Assembly: GCF_900167525.1 (NCBI RefSeq)
Contig: NZ_FUZQ01000006.1
Location: forward strand, 186,001 to 250,000
Reading direction: 5' to 3'
DNA: 64,000 nucleotides
DNA from: Krasilnikoviella flava
GTDB lineage: Bacteria; Actinomycetota; Actinomycetes; Actinomycetales; Cellulomonadaceae
Positions within the stretch are counted from its first letter, which is position 1; each line of letters starts with the position of its first letter. Positions 8,343-19,740 of the stretch are shown here, in pieces. The position numbers were made by a program, and so were the translations under genes. The notes under the pieces were generated by a model. It saw only the letters and a program-made list of their open reading frames with translations, was not told where the DNA came from and searched no databases.

Positions 8343-9327
8343 GGTGGCGGGTCCTCGGGTCCAGGAAGCCGTAGATGAGGTCCATGAGGAACAGCGCCGC
8401 GAGGACCGCGAGAGTGATGACGAGGAACACGCCCTGCATGAGCGCGTAGTCGTTGTTGCGCACGGCCGTGATCATGAGCTTGCCGACGCCGGGATACGTG
8501 AACACCTGCTCCATGACGAGGGAGCCGGCGACCACGAAGCCGAGCGAGACGCCGAACCCGGCGAGCGAGGGCAGCGCGGCGTTGCGCATCGCGTAGGTGG
8601 TGAACACGCGGCGCGGCCGCAGGCCCTTGGCCTCCGCCGTCGTGACGTAGTCCTCCGACAGCGTGGAGACCATCATGTTGCGCATCCCGAGCAGCCAGCC
8701 GCCGACGGACGAGATGACGATCGTCACGGCCGGCAGGAACGCGTGGTAGAGCACGGAGCCGACGAAGGCCCAGCTCCACTCCGGCCCGTTGAAGTGGAAG
8801 ACGTCGTAGGCGCCGATGATCGGGAACCACTGGAGGCTCACGGCGAACACGAAGATGAGCACGAGGGCCACCCAGAAGTAGGGCAGCGACTGCAGCATCG
8901 TGGTGCTGGGCACGAGGCTGTCCACCCAGGTGCCGCGCTTCCAGCCGGCGAGGGCGCCGAGCCCGATGCCGAGCACGAACGAGATGACCGTCGCCGTGCC
9001 GACCAGGCCGAGGGTCCACGGGATCGCGTCGCCGATGAGCTCGGTGACGGGTGTGGGGAAGTTGGTCACCGAGATGCCGAGGTTCCCGGTGAGGACGTTC
9101 TTCCAGTACGTGACGTACTGCTCCCACAGGGTCTGGTCCTCGGCTGCCCCGAGCAGGAGCCGGATGCTGTTCTCCGTGCCCGCCGGGATGCCGCCGGCGC
9201 GCTGCAGCTTCGCCATGAGGATCGAGAACGGGTCGCCCGGCAGCATGCGCGGGATGAGGAAGTTCAGGGAGATCGCGGCCCACAGGGTCACGGCGTAGAA
9301 GGCGATCCGTCTGGCGTAGAACTTCAT
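8335..9327 (-). CDS. ABC transporter permease, OppB/DppB type
   Basis: 330 residues. It starts with the characteristic first helix FYARRIAFYAVTLWAAISLNFLIPRMLPGDPF, where the RMLPGDP block is diagnostic of OppB/DppB permeases. Five further helices follow. The coupling motif is TTAEAKGLRPRRVFTTYAMRNAALPSL, and the protein ends in MDLIYGFLDPRTRHHD, also family-typical. The ATG at 9327 was chosen because it directly precedes this conserved helix; longer in-frame extensions have no similarity to the family. It lies 127 bp downstream of the substrate-binding gene, behind a strong hairpin. Confidence 0.9.
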   Translation of the reverse strand: MKFYARRIAFYAVTLWAAISLNFLIPRMLPGDPFSILMAKLQRAGGIPAGTENSIRLLLGAAEDQTLWEQYVTYWKNVLTGNLGISVTNFPTPVTELIGDAIPWTLGLVGTATVISFVLGIGLGALAGWKRGTWVDSLVPSTTMLQSLPYFWVALVLIFVFAVSLQWFPIIGAYDVFHFNGPEWSWAFVGSVLYHAFLPAVTIVISSVGGWLLGMRNMMVSTLSEDYVTTAEAKGLRPRRVFTTYAMRNAALPSLAGFGVSLGFVVAGSLVMEQVFTYPGVGKLMITAVRNNDYALMQGVFLVITLAVLAALFLMDLIYGFLDPRTRHHD

Positions 9328-9406
9328 GGGGTCGGGCCGCCCTTCGGTGTCGCGGGCATGCGGCTCCTCCTCGTCGTGGCGTCGCGGCGTCGTCGTGCGG
9401 GTCGTG

Positions 9407-9444
9407 CCGGTGACCGGCGGGCTCGGGAGCCCGCCGGTCACCGG
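9407..9444 (-). terminator. 18-bp intercistronic hairpin after the substrate-binding gene
   Basis: Perfect inverted repeat with arms 9407-9424 and 9427-9444 (arm begins CCGGTGACCGGCGGGCTC) and only two unpaired bases at the apex. It sits 10 bp after the stop of the binding-protein gene and before the permease genes. With no T-run it is more likely an mRNA 3' stabiliser or partial terminator that keeps the binding protein in excess over the membrane subunits than a full terminator. Confidence 0.75.
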
Positions 9445-9454
9445 TGGGTGCGGG

Positions 9455-11203
9455 CTACTCGGCGCCGCCGAGCTTGCCGAGGACGACGCCCGACGACGGC
9501 CCCTGCCACGACGGCGGGAACATGTACATGTCCTCCTCCGTGGGCCAGCCGGTGAACTTCGTCGTGTTGAAGAACGTCTGCGTGCCGTTCACGACGATCG
9601 GGATGTACGGGAGGTCCTCGACGATGTGCTCCTGGACGGTGGCGTAGGCCTCCTTCTTGGCGGCCTCGTCGTTGGTCTCGGAGGCGGCCTGGACGGCGGC
9701 GTTCACCTCGTCGTCGTCGTACCGGGAGATGTTCCACTCGCCCGGCTCGAGGGCGGTGCCGACCTTCTGGGTGTAGTCGCCCGTGAACCACTCGCGGTAG
9801 ATCTGGAACGGGTCGGCCAGCGAGGTGCCGACGACGCCGCCCATGATCAGCTCGAACTCGCCGGAGACGCGGGCGTCGGCGAACTCGTTCCAGCTGATGG
9901 TGGACGCGGTGAGCTTGATGCCCGCGGCCTTGGCCTGCTCCTCGATGAGCTTGGCGGCGTTGTTGAAGTCCGACCAGCCGTCGACGGAGGTGAGGGTGAG
10001 GGTGATCGGCTTGCCGTCCTTGCCGTAGAAGCCGTCGGCGTCCTTGGTGTAGCCGGCCTCCTCGAGGATCGTCCCGGCCGCGGCGGCGTCGGCGCTCTGC
10101 GGCGACTCCTTCGGCATGCCGTCGGCGATCCACTTGTCGTCGCGCCCGAGCAGCGCGAACGTCGGCGAGATGGGCTTCGCGAGCCCGACGAACGCCTTCT
10201 CGGTGATGGCCGAGCGGTCGATCGCGGCGTCGAGCGCCTGGCGGACCGCGACGTCCGTCTGTGCGCCCTCGCACCCGAGGTCCGTGTTGGAGCAGGTGTA
10301 GAGCACCACTGGGTCGACCGGCGTGTTGACGTACCCGAAGCCGCCGGTGGAGGTGACGCGCTCGGGGTCCGGCACGAACATCGTGGTCCAGTCGATCTGC
10401 CCGGTGGTGAGCAGGTCTTCCGCCGACTGGTTGGCGTCGATGCCCACGTACCGCAGCGAGGCCACCTTCGGTGCCCCGCCCCAGTAGTCGGGGTTCGCCT
10501 TCGCGGTGTAGGCCGCGTTCGACGCCGTGTCGAGCACGTACGGGCCGGTGCCCACGGGGGCCTCGGCGTTGTCCCAGGCGACGAGACCCGTGAGCGCGTT
10601 GCCCTCGGCGTCCTCGCCGGCGTCCGCCTCGTGCTCGGAGAACACGTGCTCCGGCACGATGTACGTGCTGCCCAGGATCGCGAACTCGTTCGCGTAGGCC
10701 GGCTCGGCGAACGAGAACACCACGGTGGACCCGTCCTTCGCGACGGCGTCGTCGAGGTACGCCGGCTTGACCGTGTCGTTGGTGAACGAGTAGACGACGT
10801 CGTCCGCGGTGAACGGCTCGCCGTCGTTCCACGTCACGCCGTCGCGGAGCCTCACCGTGAGCTCGGTGCCGTCCTCGTTCCACTCGAACGACTCGGCGAG
10901 CATCGGCGTGGGGTCCACGTCCTGCAGCTTGTTGTAGGCGAACAGCGACTCGTAGATGCCGCCGTTGGCGAGGTGCAGCACACCCACCGCGTAGGGGTTG
11001 AAGTTGGGGGTGATCGGGGTCTGGGTGCCAGCCCAGACCACGAGCTCCTGGTCCGTGGCAGCGCCCTCGGCGGCGGGGGCGCCGGTGCCGTCGCCGCCCT
11101 CGTCGCCCCCGGCGGAACCGGAGCACCCGGCGGCCAGGAGGGTCACGCTCGTGAGCGCGGCGGCCGCCATCAGCCACCGGCCTCTCGTGATACGTCGGTT
11201 CAT
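9455..11203 (-). CDS. Family 5 substrate-binding lipoprotein of the Opp/Dpp-type transporter
   Basis: 582 residues. A lipoprotein signal peptide ends in the lipobox LLAAGC with Cys27 as lipid anchor, so the protein is tethered outside the membrane. The mature part has the SBP_bac_5 layout: the SLFAYNKLQDVDPTPMLAESFEWNEDGTELTVRLRDGVTWNDGEPFTADDVVYSF block early, and VGTGPYVLD near the middle. The family binds di- or oligopeptides, nickel, or in plant-degrading actinobacteria also oligosaccharides; no sequence clue settles which. It is the first gene of the operon. The 287-bp gap to the divergent NTF2-like gene is the only AT-richer stretch nearby (11281-11340, including TTATAAGG) and presumably carries the promoters. 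Confidence 0.92.
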   Translation of the reverse strand: MNRRITRGRWLMAAAALTSVTLLAAGCSGSAGGDEGGDGTGAPAAEGAATDQELVVWAGTQTPITPNFNPYAVGVLHLANGGIYESLFAYNKLQDVDPTPMLAESFEWNEDGTELTVRLRDGVTWNDGEPFTADDVVYSFTNDTVKPAYLDDAVAKDGSTVVFSFAEPAYANEFAILGSTYIVPEHVFSEHEADAGEDAEGNALTGLVAWDNAEAPVGTGPYVLDTASNAAYTAKANPDYWGGAPKVASLRYVGIDANQSAEDLLTTGQIDWTTMFVPDPERVTSTGGFGYVNTPVDPVVLYTCSNTDLGCEGAQTDVAVRQALDAAIDRSAITEKAFVGLAKPISPTFALLGRDDKWIADGMPKESPQSADAAAAGTILEEAGYTKDADGFYGKDGKPITLTLTSVDGWSDFNNAAKLIEEQAKAAGIKLTASTISWNEFADARVSGEFELIMGGVVGTSLADPFQIYREWFTGDYTQKVGTALEPGEWNISRYDDDEVNAAVQAASETNDEAAKKEAYATVQEHIVEDLPYIPIVVNGTQTFFNTTKFTGWPTEEDMYMFPPSWQGPSSGVVLGKLGGAE

Positions 11204-11490
11204 CGTGGGTCCTTCCGGTAGGCGACGCGTCGTCGCGCCGCGGGTGGTACCGCAATGGCCGTAGGGAAGGCACCCTAACGAATTGATCGGGGGTGGCCGC
11301 TAGAGCATGAATCGTTATAAGGCAGGAGTGTTATCAAACCGTCACCTGGGTCGCCACGGGCACCGGACCTACCCGTCCGCACGCCCTCGACGCCGACCGG
11401 ACCAGGCACGTCACAGGTGCGCCCCCGCGGTCGTCGGACAGGTGGGACCGCCGTCCCGGACGTACCCGACCCCCGGAGGGACCGATCACC

Positions 11491-11928
11491 ATGACCGCAC
11501 CCCACGACCACGAGGCCGCGATCCGGCAGCTGCTCGCGTCGCTCGTCGACGGCCTGCGCGCCAAGGACCTCGGCGCGCTGCGCGCGCTCTACGCCACCGA
11601 CGTCGTGTCGTTCGACGTCGAGCCCCCGTTGCAGCACGTCGGCGTCGAGTCGAAGCTGGCGACCTGGACCACGGTGTTCGCGACCTTCGACACCCTGGAC
11701 TACGAGCTGCGCGACCTCGCGCTCACCGTCGACGACCGCGTCGCGTACGGGCACGCGTTCGGCCGGCTCAGCGGCGCCCTGCACGGCGGCGCGACGACGC
11801 CCGGCACGTGGGTGCGCGCCACCTTCTGCCTCCGGCGCGACGGCGACCGCTGGCTGGTCGCGCACGACCAGGTGTCCCTGCCCGTGGACCTGCGCACCGG
11901 CGCCGCGGCGACCGGCCTCGAGCCCTGA
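11491..11928 (+). CDS. NTF2/SnoaL-like protein
   Basis: 145 residues preceded by GGAGGG at 11475. A helix-rich N-terminus (AIRQLLASLVDGLRAKDLGALRALYATDVVSFDVEPPLQHVG) leads into a curved beta-sheet half (VAYGHAFGRLSGALHGGATTPGTWVRATFCLRRDGDRWLVAHDQVSLPVDL). This is the cone-shaped NTF2-like fold of the SnoaL/YybH class. Such proteins can be small-molecule isomerases or hydrolases, or non-enzymatic ligand binders; no catalytic residue is assignable. It is divergent from the ABC operon and stands alone. Confidence 0.8.
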   Translation: MTAPHDHEAAIRQLLASLVDGLRAKDLGALRALYATDVVSFDVEPPLQHVGVESKLATWTTVFATFDTLDYELRDLALTVDDRVAYGHAFGRLSGALHGGATTPGTWVRATFCLRRDGDRWLVAHDQVSLPVDLRTGAAATGLEP

Positions 11929-11975
11929 CCCGCAGCCCGCGACCTCACGTGGCACGGACCGCGGGGCTGAACGGG

Positions 11976-13466
11976 TCAGCGCAAGGTGAAGAGGACCCGC
12001 CGGTCGGCCACGGACGCCTCGGCCAGCGTCGGGCGGACGCGTTCTCCGAGCGGGAGGTCGGCCCCCTCGAGCCGGGCACGCACGGCGGGCGCCGTCAGCA
12101 TGACCTCACCGCGGCGGACACCGTCCTTGTCGCCGTCGCGCACGTCGACGACGACGCCGTCGAAGGTCTCCCCCTCGCGGCCCACGAGCAGCGCCGCCTC
12201 GACGACGTCGACGCAGCCGCGCTCGAACGCGCCCGCCGTGCTCGATGCCGCCGCCATCGTCCCGGGCAGCCCGGGCAATGCGTCGGTCACCCAGGCGGGC
12301 GCCTCCTTGCCCGCGGCGTGCGCGAGGCACACCTCCGTGGCGTAGCGGTCGGCGAGCCGGCGCAGCGGCGCCGTGACGTGGGCGTACTCCGCGCCGATCG
12401 CGGCGTGCCGCGCGTCGTCAGGGAGGGCGACGGGGGCGCCGTCGTCGGGCCCGGGCACGCCGAACGCCAGGTAGCCGGCGCCGCGGAAGAGCGTCGTCGC
12501 CTCGGCGAGGAACGCCGCGTGCGCGGGCCGCCGCGACTCCAGGGTGGGGACGAGCTGCGCGTACGAGAGGTCGTCCGGCCAGTCGATGCCGAGCGCCACG
12601 GCCGTCCGCCGCAGCCGCGCGACGTCGCGGTCGTCCGCCGGGGGCAGCGTGCGCAGCAGCCCCACGCCCGCCTCGCGCATCATCGCCGCCGCGGCAATCC
12701 CGGTGAGCAGCGAGATCTGCGCGTTCCAGCCCTCGACAGGCAGCGTGCGCCGCAGCTCCAGGGAGAACGACCCGTCGGCCTGCGGGACGATCTCCTGCTC
12801 GGGGACCTCCAGCGACACGCCGCCGCGATCGCGCTCGCGCGCCTGCCGCAGCCGGCCGACGTCGGCCAGCAGGGACAAGGAGTCCGACGCCGCGCCCGCA
12901 TCGAGCTGGGCCTGGACCTCGCCGTAGGTGAGCCGGTCGCGGGAGCGCACGGTCGCGCGGGTCACGGAGCTGCTCGTGATCTCGCCGTCGGCGTCCAGCC
13001 CGATGGTCCACAGGACGGCGGGCCGGTCCTCGTCGGGCAGCAAGCTAGCGGCGCCCTCGGACAGGACGGCCGGGTGCAGGGGCGTGCGCACGTCCGGCCC
13101 GTAGACGGTGGTGCCACGACGGTGCGTCTCGGCGTCGAGGCCGCCGCCCGGCCGGACGAACTCGGCGACGTCCGCGATGGCGTACCGCACGATGTAGCCC
13201 CGGCCCGACGACGCGACGTGCACCGCCTGGTCGAGGTCCATCGAACCGGGCGGGTCGATGGTCACGAGCTCGACGTCGCGGCGGTCCTGGCGAACCTGGG
13301 CGCCCTCGACGGCACCGTGCCCGCCATCCGCGGCGGACTTCTCCGCCTCCTCGCGGACCTCGACGGGGAACATCGCGGGCAGGCGGACCTCGGCGCGGAG
13401 CGCGGCCAGGGCGTCGGCGACCTCGGCCGGGCCCGCCTGGGCGAGATGGAGCTGACGCGTCGGCAC
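11976..13466 (-). CDS. RNB-domain ribonuclease (RNase II/R family)
   Basis: 496 residues from a GTG start. The catalytic signature DPPGSMDLDQAV lies at residues 71-82 and contains the Asp cluster that binds Mg2+ in 3'-5' exoribonucleases. The later blocks GGLDAETHRRGTTVYGPDVRTPLHPAVLSEGAASLLPDEDRPA and YAHVTAPLRRLADRY are also RNB hallmarks. It is shorter than E. coli RNase II (644) because the N-terminal cold-shock domains are absent. Only a small C-terminal S1-like region (EGETFDGVVVDVRDGDKDGVRRGEVMLTAPAVRARL) is present. Likely role: RNA turnover in the cytoplasm. Confidence 0.9.
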   Translation of the reverse strand: MPTRQLHLAQAGPAEVADALAALRAEVRLPAMFPVEVREEAEKSAADGGHGAVEGAQVRQDRRDVELVTIDPPGSMDLDQAVHVASSGRGYIVRYAIADVAEFVRPGGGLDAETHRRGTTVYGPDVRTPLHPAVLSEGAASLLPDEDRPAVLWTIGLDADGEITSSSVTRATVRSRDRLTYGEVQAQLDAGAASDSLSLLADVGRLRQARERDRGGVSLEVPEQEIVPQADGSFSLELRRTLPVEGWNAQISLLTGIAAAAMMREAGVGLLRTLPPADDRDVARLRRTAVALGIDWPDDLSYAQLVPTLESRRPAHAAFLAEATTLFRGAGYLAFGVPGPDDGAPVALPDDARHAAIGAEYAHVTAPLRRLADRYATEVCLAHAAGKEAPAWVTDALPGLPGTMAAASSTAGAFERGCVDVVEAALLVGREGETFDGVVVDVRDGDKDGVRRGEVMLTAPAVRARLEGADLPLGERVRPTLAEASVADRRVLFTLR

Positions 13467-13537
13467 CGCTCGACCGTAGCCGCGAGGCGCGCGGGCCGCT
13501 CGCCGAGCGGGAGGCCTGCGGGCGACGGCCGGTATGA

Positions 13538-15865
<2,328 letters not shown>

Positions 15866-16030
15866 CGCCGAGGTAGTCCGAAGATCGCCGAGGTAGTCCC
15901 GGACCCCGCGAGGTAGTCCGAGGATCGCCGAGGTAGTTCGCCGTCCGGCAGGTGGCTCGTGCCGCCCTGCCGGCGCGAACTACCTCGGCGATTTTGAACT
16001 ACCTCGCCAATCTTCGGACTACCTCGCGGA
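15866..16030. repeat. GAGGTAGT array B: 4 + 3 opposed units between convergent genes
   Basis: Fills the whole gap between icd (+) and the next gene (-). Left half: CGAGGTAGT at 15869, 15889, 15909 and 15929, an exact 20-bp period. Right half: ACTACCTCG at 15979, 15998 and 16018. The variable parts are partly shared (GAAGATCGC-like). The centre has its own hairpin, CCGGCAGG at 15945-15952 with CCTGCCGG at 15966-15973. Each half starts three or four bases after the stop codon of its flanking gene. The two halves could pair into one long imperfect stem. Not a CRISPR array: the conserved part is only 9-12 bp. Confidence 0.95.
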
Positions 16031-16429
16031 TCACCAGGACCAGCCGCGGGAGCTGAGCTCCAGCTCCTCGCGCAGCCGCTCGGCGGACTCGGCCTGCTCG
16101 CCGGCGCGCGTCGGCAGGTCCACGACGCCGAGCCCGGCGAGACGGCACGCCTCGCGCAGCAGCGCGTCGTAGGCCTCCTGCGCGGCGCGGGCGTGGTGGG
16201 CGCGGGCGTACACCTGGCGGTCGTCGTCGATGGCGCGCAGCTCGCGCGCGAGTTCCCCCAGCCGCACCTGGACGGTGAGCGTGAGGAGCGGGTCGGCGGC
16301 AGGCGGGTGGCGCCGGCGGGACCGTCGCGCCACGGCCTGGTGGTGCGAGCGCGAGTGCAGCCACGACCGGACGGCGGCCGCCGCGACCAGCACGAACGAC
16401 GCCGTGACGAACGCCAGCTGCCACGTCAC
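16031..16429 (-). CDS. Small membrane-anchored protein, unknown
   Basis: 132 residues. One N-terminal hydrophobic helix (residues 2-19, WQLAFVTASFVLVAAAAV) is followed by a basic stretch (SRSHHQAVARRSRRRH) and a charged, Glu/Arg/Ala-rich helical tail likely to form a coiled coil in the cytoplasm (RLGELARELRAIDDDRQVYARAHHARAAQEAYDALLREA). No known domain is recognised. It ends against repeat array B and is divergent from the lipoprotein esterase. Confidence 0.65.
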   Translation of the reverse strand: MTWQLAFVTASFVLVAAAAVRSWLHSRSHHQAVARRSRRRHPPAADPLLTLTVQVRLGELARELRAIDDDRQVYARAHHARAAQEAYDALLREACRLAGLGVVDLPTRAGEQAESAERLREELELSSRGWSW

Positions 16430-16496
16430 CGGAGCACCACCTCCGCACCCTTTTTCAGCCTATGCCGGACGCGTCGCGCACGCGACAATCAACGGC

Positions 16497-17438
16497 ATGC
16501 CGGCGCCCCGCCCTCTCCTGACGACGATCGCCGCGCTGGTCGTGCTGCTCCTCGCCGCCTGCGGTTCCCGGGTGCCCCCGCAGGCCGCCGAGCAGCCGCT
16601 GGTGCTCGCGGCAGCCGAGGCGATGCCTGCCGGTGCCGACGGTGTCGTCGACGTCGGCGGGCGGCCCGTCGAGGTCCAGGTGCCGCCCGCGTACGACCCC
16701 GCCCGCCCGGCCCCGTTGCTCGTCGTCCTGCACGGCTTCGGCTCCGACGCCGCGCGCGTGGACGCGACGCTGGGGTTGCGCGAGGAGGCCATGGCGCGCG
16801 GCGCGCTCTACGCCCTCCCCGAAGGCACCGTGGGCCCCGACGGACGCCGGTTCTGGAACGCCGGCGACGCCTGCTGCGGCGTCGACCGGGCGGGCGTCGA
16901 CGACTCCGCCTTCCTCGCGCTCGTGATCCGCACGCTCGCGGCCACCTACGCCGTCGACCCCGACCGTGTCGCGGTGGTCGGGTACTCGAACGGCGGGTTC
17001 ATGGCCTACCGCACGGCGTGCGACCACGCCGCCCTGTTGTCCGTCGCGGTGTCGGTCGCGGGCGCGACGCCGGCGGACGACGGCGCCTGCCGTCCCTCGC
17101 GCCCGGTGACCGTCGTGCAGGCGCACGGCACCGACGACCCCGTCATCCGCGCGGACGGCGGGCTCCGCGACGGGCACGCCTACCCCTCGGCGGCGGAGTC
17201 CGCGGCCGCCTGGGCCCGCCTCGACGGCTGCGCGACGACGCCCGCCTCCACCCCCGGCGACCACGATCGCGACCTCGACACCGCGCTCCCCGGCGCCGAG
17301 ACCGACGTGACGACCTGGACGCGCTGCAAGGGCGGTGCCTCGGTCGAGCTGTGGTCGATCCAGGGAGCGGACCATGCCCCCACGCTCGGCGCGGCGTTCG
17401 CGGCGGCGGTGCTCGACGTCGTCACCGGCGGGCGCTGA
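16497..17438 (+). CDS. Lipoprotein PHB-depolymerase/feruloyl-esterase-type hydrolase
   Basis: 313 residues. The lipobox LLLAAC places a lipidated Cys at residue 22, so the enzyme is anchored on the outer face of the membrane. The alpha/beta-hydrolase core follows. The oxyanion region is PAPLLVVLHGFGSD and the nucleophile elbow GYSNGG has Ser164. The catalytic His probably lies in GADHAPTLG near the C-terminus, with an Asp in HGTDDPVI. The pattern fits the LpqC/poly(3-hydroxybutyrate) depolymerase/feruloyl esterase family (Esterase_PHB). Natural substrate unknown; ester-linked plant phenolics or polyesters are plausible. Confidence 0.85.
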   Translation: MPAPRPLLTTIAALVVLLLAACGSRVPPQAAEQPLVLAAAEAMPAGADGVVDVGGRPVEVQVPPAYDPARPAPLLVVLHGFGSDAARVDATLGLREEAMARGALYALPEGTVGPDGRRFWNAGDACCGVDRAGVDDSAFLALVIRTLAATYAVDPDRVAVVGYSNGGFMAYRTACDHAALLSVAVSVAGATPADDGACRPSRPVTVVQAHGTDDPVIRADGGLRDGHAYPSAAESAAAWARLDGCATTPASTPGDHDRDLDTALPGAETDVTTWTRCKGGASVELWSIQGADHAPTLGAAFAAAVLDVVTGGR

Positions 17439-17510
17439 GCAGGCCGGGCGGGCTGCGGACCGAGGTTCGCCTGGCCTTGCTGGCGGACCGCGGGAAGGGT
17501 CCTTAACCTG

Positions 17511-17535
17511 GAACGGTTCAAGGAAACGACCGTTC
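17511..17535 (+). promoter_or_regulatory. Dyad upstream of dps
   Basis: GAACGGT at 17511-17517 and its exact complement ACCGTTC at 17529-17535, separated by 11 bp, lie 20 bp before the Dps start codon. This could be an operator for a dimeric regulator or a 5'-UTR hairpin. No factor can be named from sequence. Confidence 0.4.
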
Positions 17536-17554
17536 GAGGAAAGCGAGGCGCACC

Positions 17555-18040
17555 ATGACCGCACCCACGATGAAGCGCAGCACCGCCCGCGTCGAGGCGT
17601 CCGACAAGCTCCGCGCGCACCTGCAGCGCGTGCTCGTCGCGCTGGTCGACCTGCACGTCCAGGGCAAGCAGGCCCACTGGAACGTCACGGGCCGAGGCTT
17701 CCGCGACCTGCACCTGCAGCTCGACGAGCTGGTCGACGTCGCCCGCGAGCACAGCGACACCGTCGCCGAGCGTCTCCGTGCCCTCCAGGCCGTGCCCGAC
17801 GGCCGCACCGAGACCGTCGCCACCACGACCGACCTCTCGCCCTACCCCGCCGGCCTGGTGTCGGTCGGCGACACGGTCGACGCGATCGTCGAGCGCGTCG
17901 CGCAGACCGTCGAGGTCGCGCGCGAGGTGCACGACGACGTCGACGCCGAGGACCCGACGACGGCGGACCTGCTGCACGAGATCATCACCGACCTCGAGAA
18001 GCAGGCCTGGATGATCTCCTCGGAGAACACCGAGGTCTGA
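17555..18040 (+). CDS. dps: Dps-family ferritin-like DNA-protection protein
   Basis: 161 residues, a typical Dps size. The ferroxidase-site pattern is present: KQAHWNVTGRGFRDLHLQLDELVD gives His41, His53, Asp57 and Glu58. The four-helix bundle continues through REHSDTVAERL and ends in HEIITDLEKQAWMISSENTEV. Dps forms dodecamers that store iron and protect DNA under oxidative and starvation stress. GAGG-rich sequence precedes the ATG. A short dyad in the leader may be a control site, and a strong terminator follows. Confidence 0.93.
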   Translation: MTAPTMKRSTARVEASDKLRAHLQRVLVALVDLHVQGKQAHWNVTGRGFRDLHLQLDELVDVAREHSDTVAERLRALQAVPDGRTETVATTTDLSPYPAGLVSVGDTVDAIVERVAQTVEVAREVHDDVDAEDPTTADLLHEIITDLEKQAWMISSENTEV

Positions 18041-18068
18041 GGTCACCGCGACCTGAGAGCCCTCCGCC

Positions 18069-18112
18069 CACGACGACGGCGCGACCCCGCCCGGGGCCGC
18101 GCCGTCGTCGTG
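18069..18112. terminator. Bidirectional hairpin between dps and gdhA
   Basis: Perfect 15-bp arms 18069-18083 (starts CACGACGACGGC) and 18098-18112, with an inner CCCC/GGGG extension. It lies between the convergent dps (+) and gdhA (-) ends, and its symmetry allows it to end transcripts from both sides. Confidence 0.85.
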
Positions 18113-18128
18113 CGAGAGGTACAGAGGG

Positions 18129-19649
<1,521 letters not shown>

Positions 19650-19672
19650 TCACCTGGTAGGGCGGCGGCCGT

Positions 19673-19725
19673 CCGTCGGCCGAGCCTGTCGAGACCACGC
19701 GGGTCTCGACAGGCTCGACCGACGG
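19673..19725. repeat. REP-like 24-bp hairpin element
   Basis: Arms 19673-19696 and 19702-19725 match at 23 of 24 positions around a 5-base loop; the core is GGTCTCGACAGGCTCGACC. This core is a familiar intergenic palindrome in high-GC actinobacteria. It lies 15 bp after the purL stop and probably ends or stabilises the purL transcript. A degraded relative (GGTCTCGACGAGCTCGACC) occurs near 5492-5510. Confidence 0.8.
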
Positions 19726-19740
19726 GCCCACCCGCTCGTG

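Noticed and set aside
15866-16030. CRISPR-like repeat-spacer structure
   Set aside because: Conserved part only 9-12 bp, period 20 bp, opposed halves, and no cas genes in the window.
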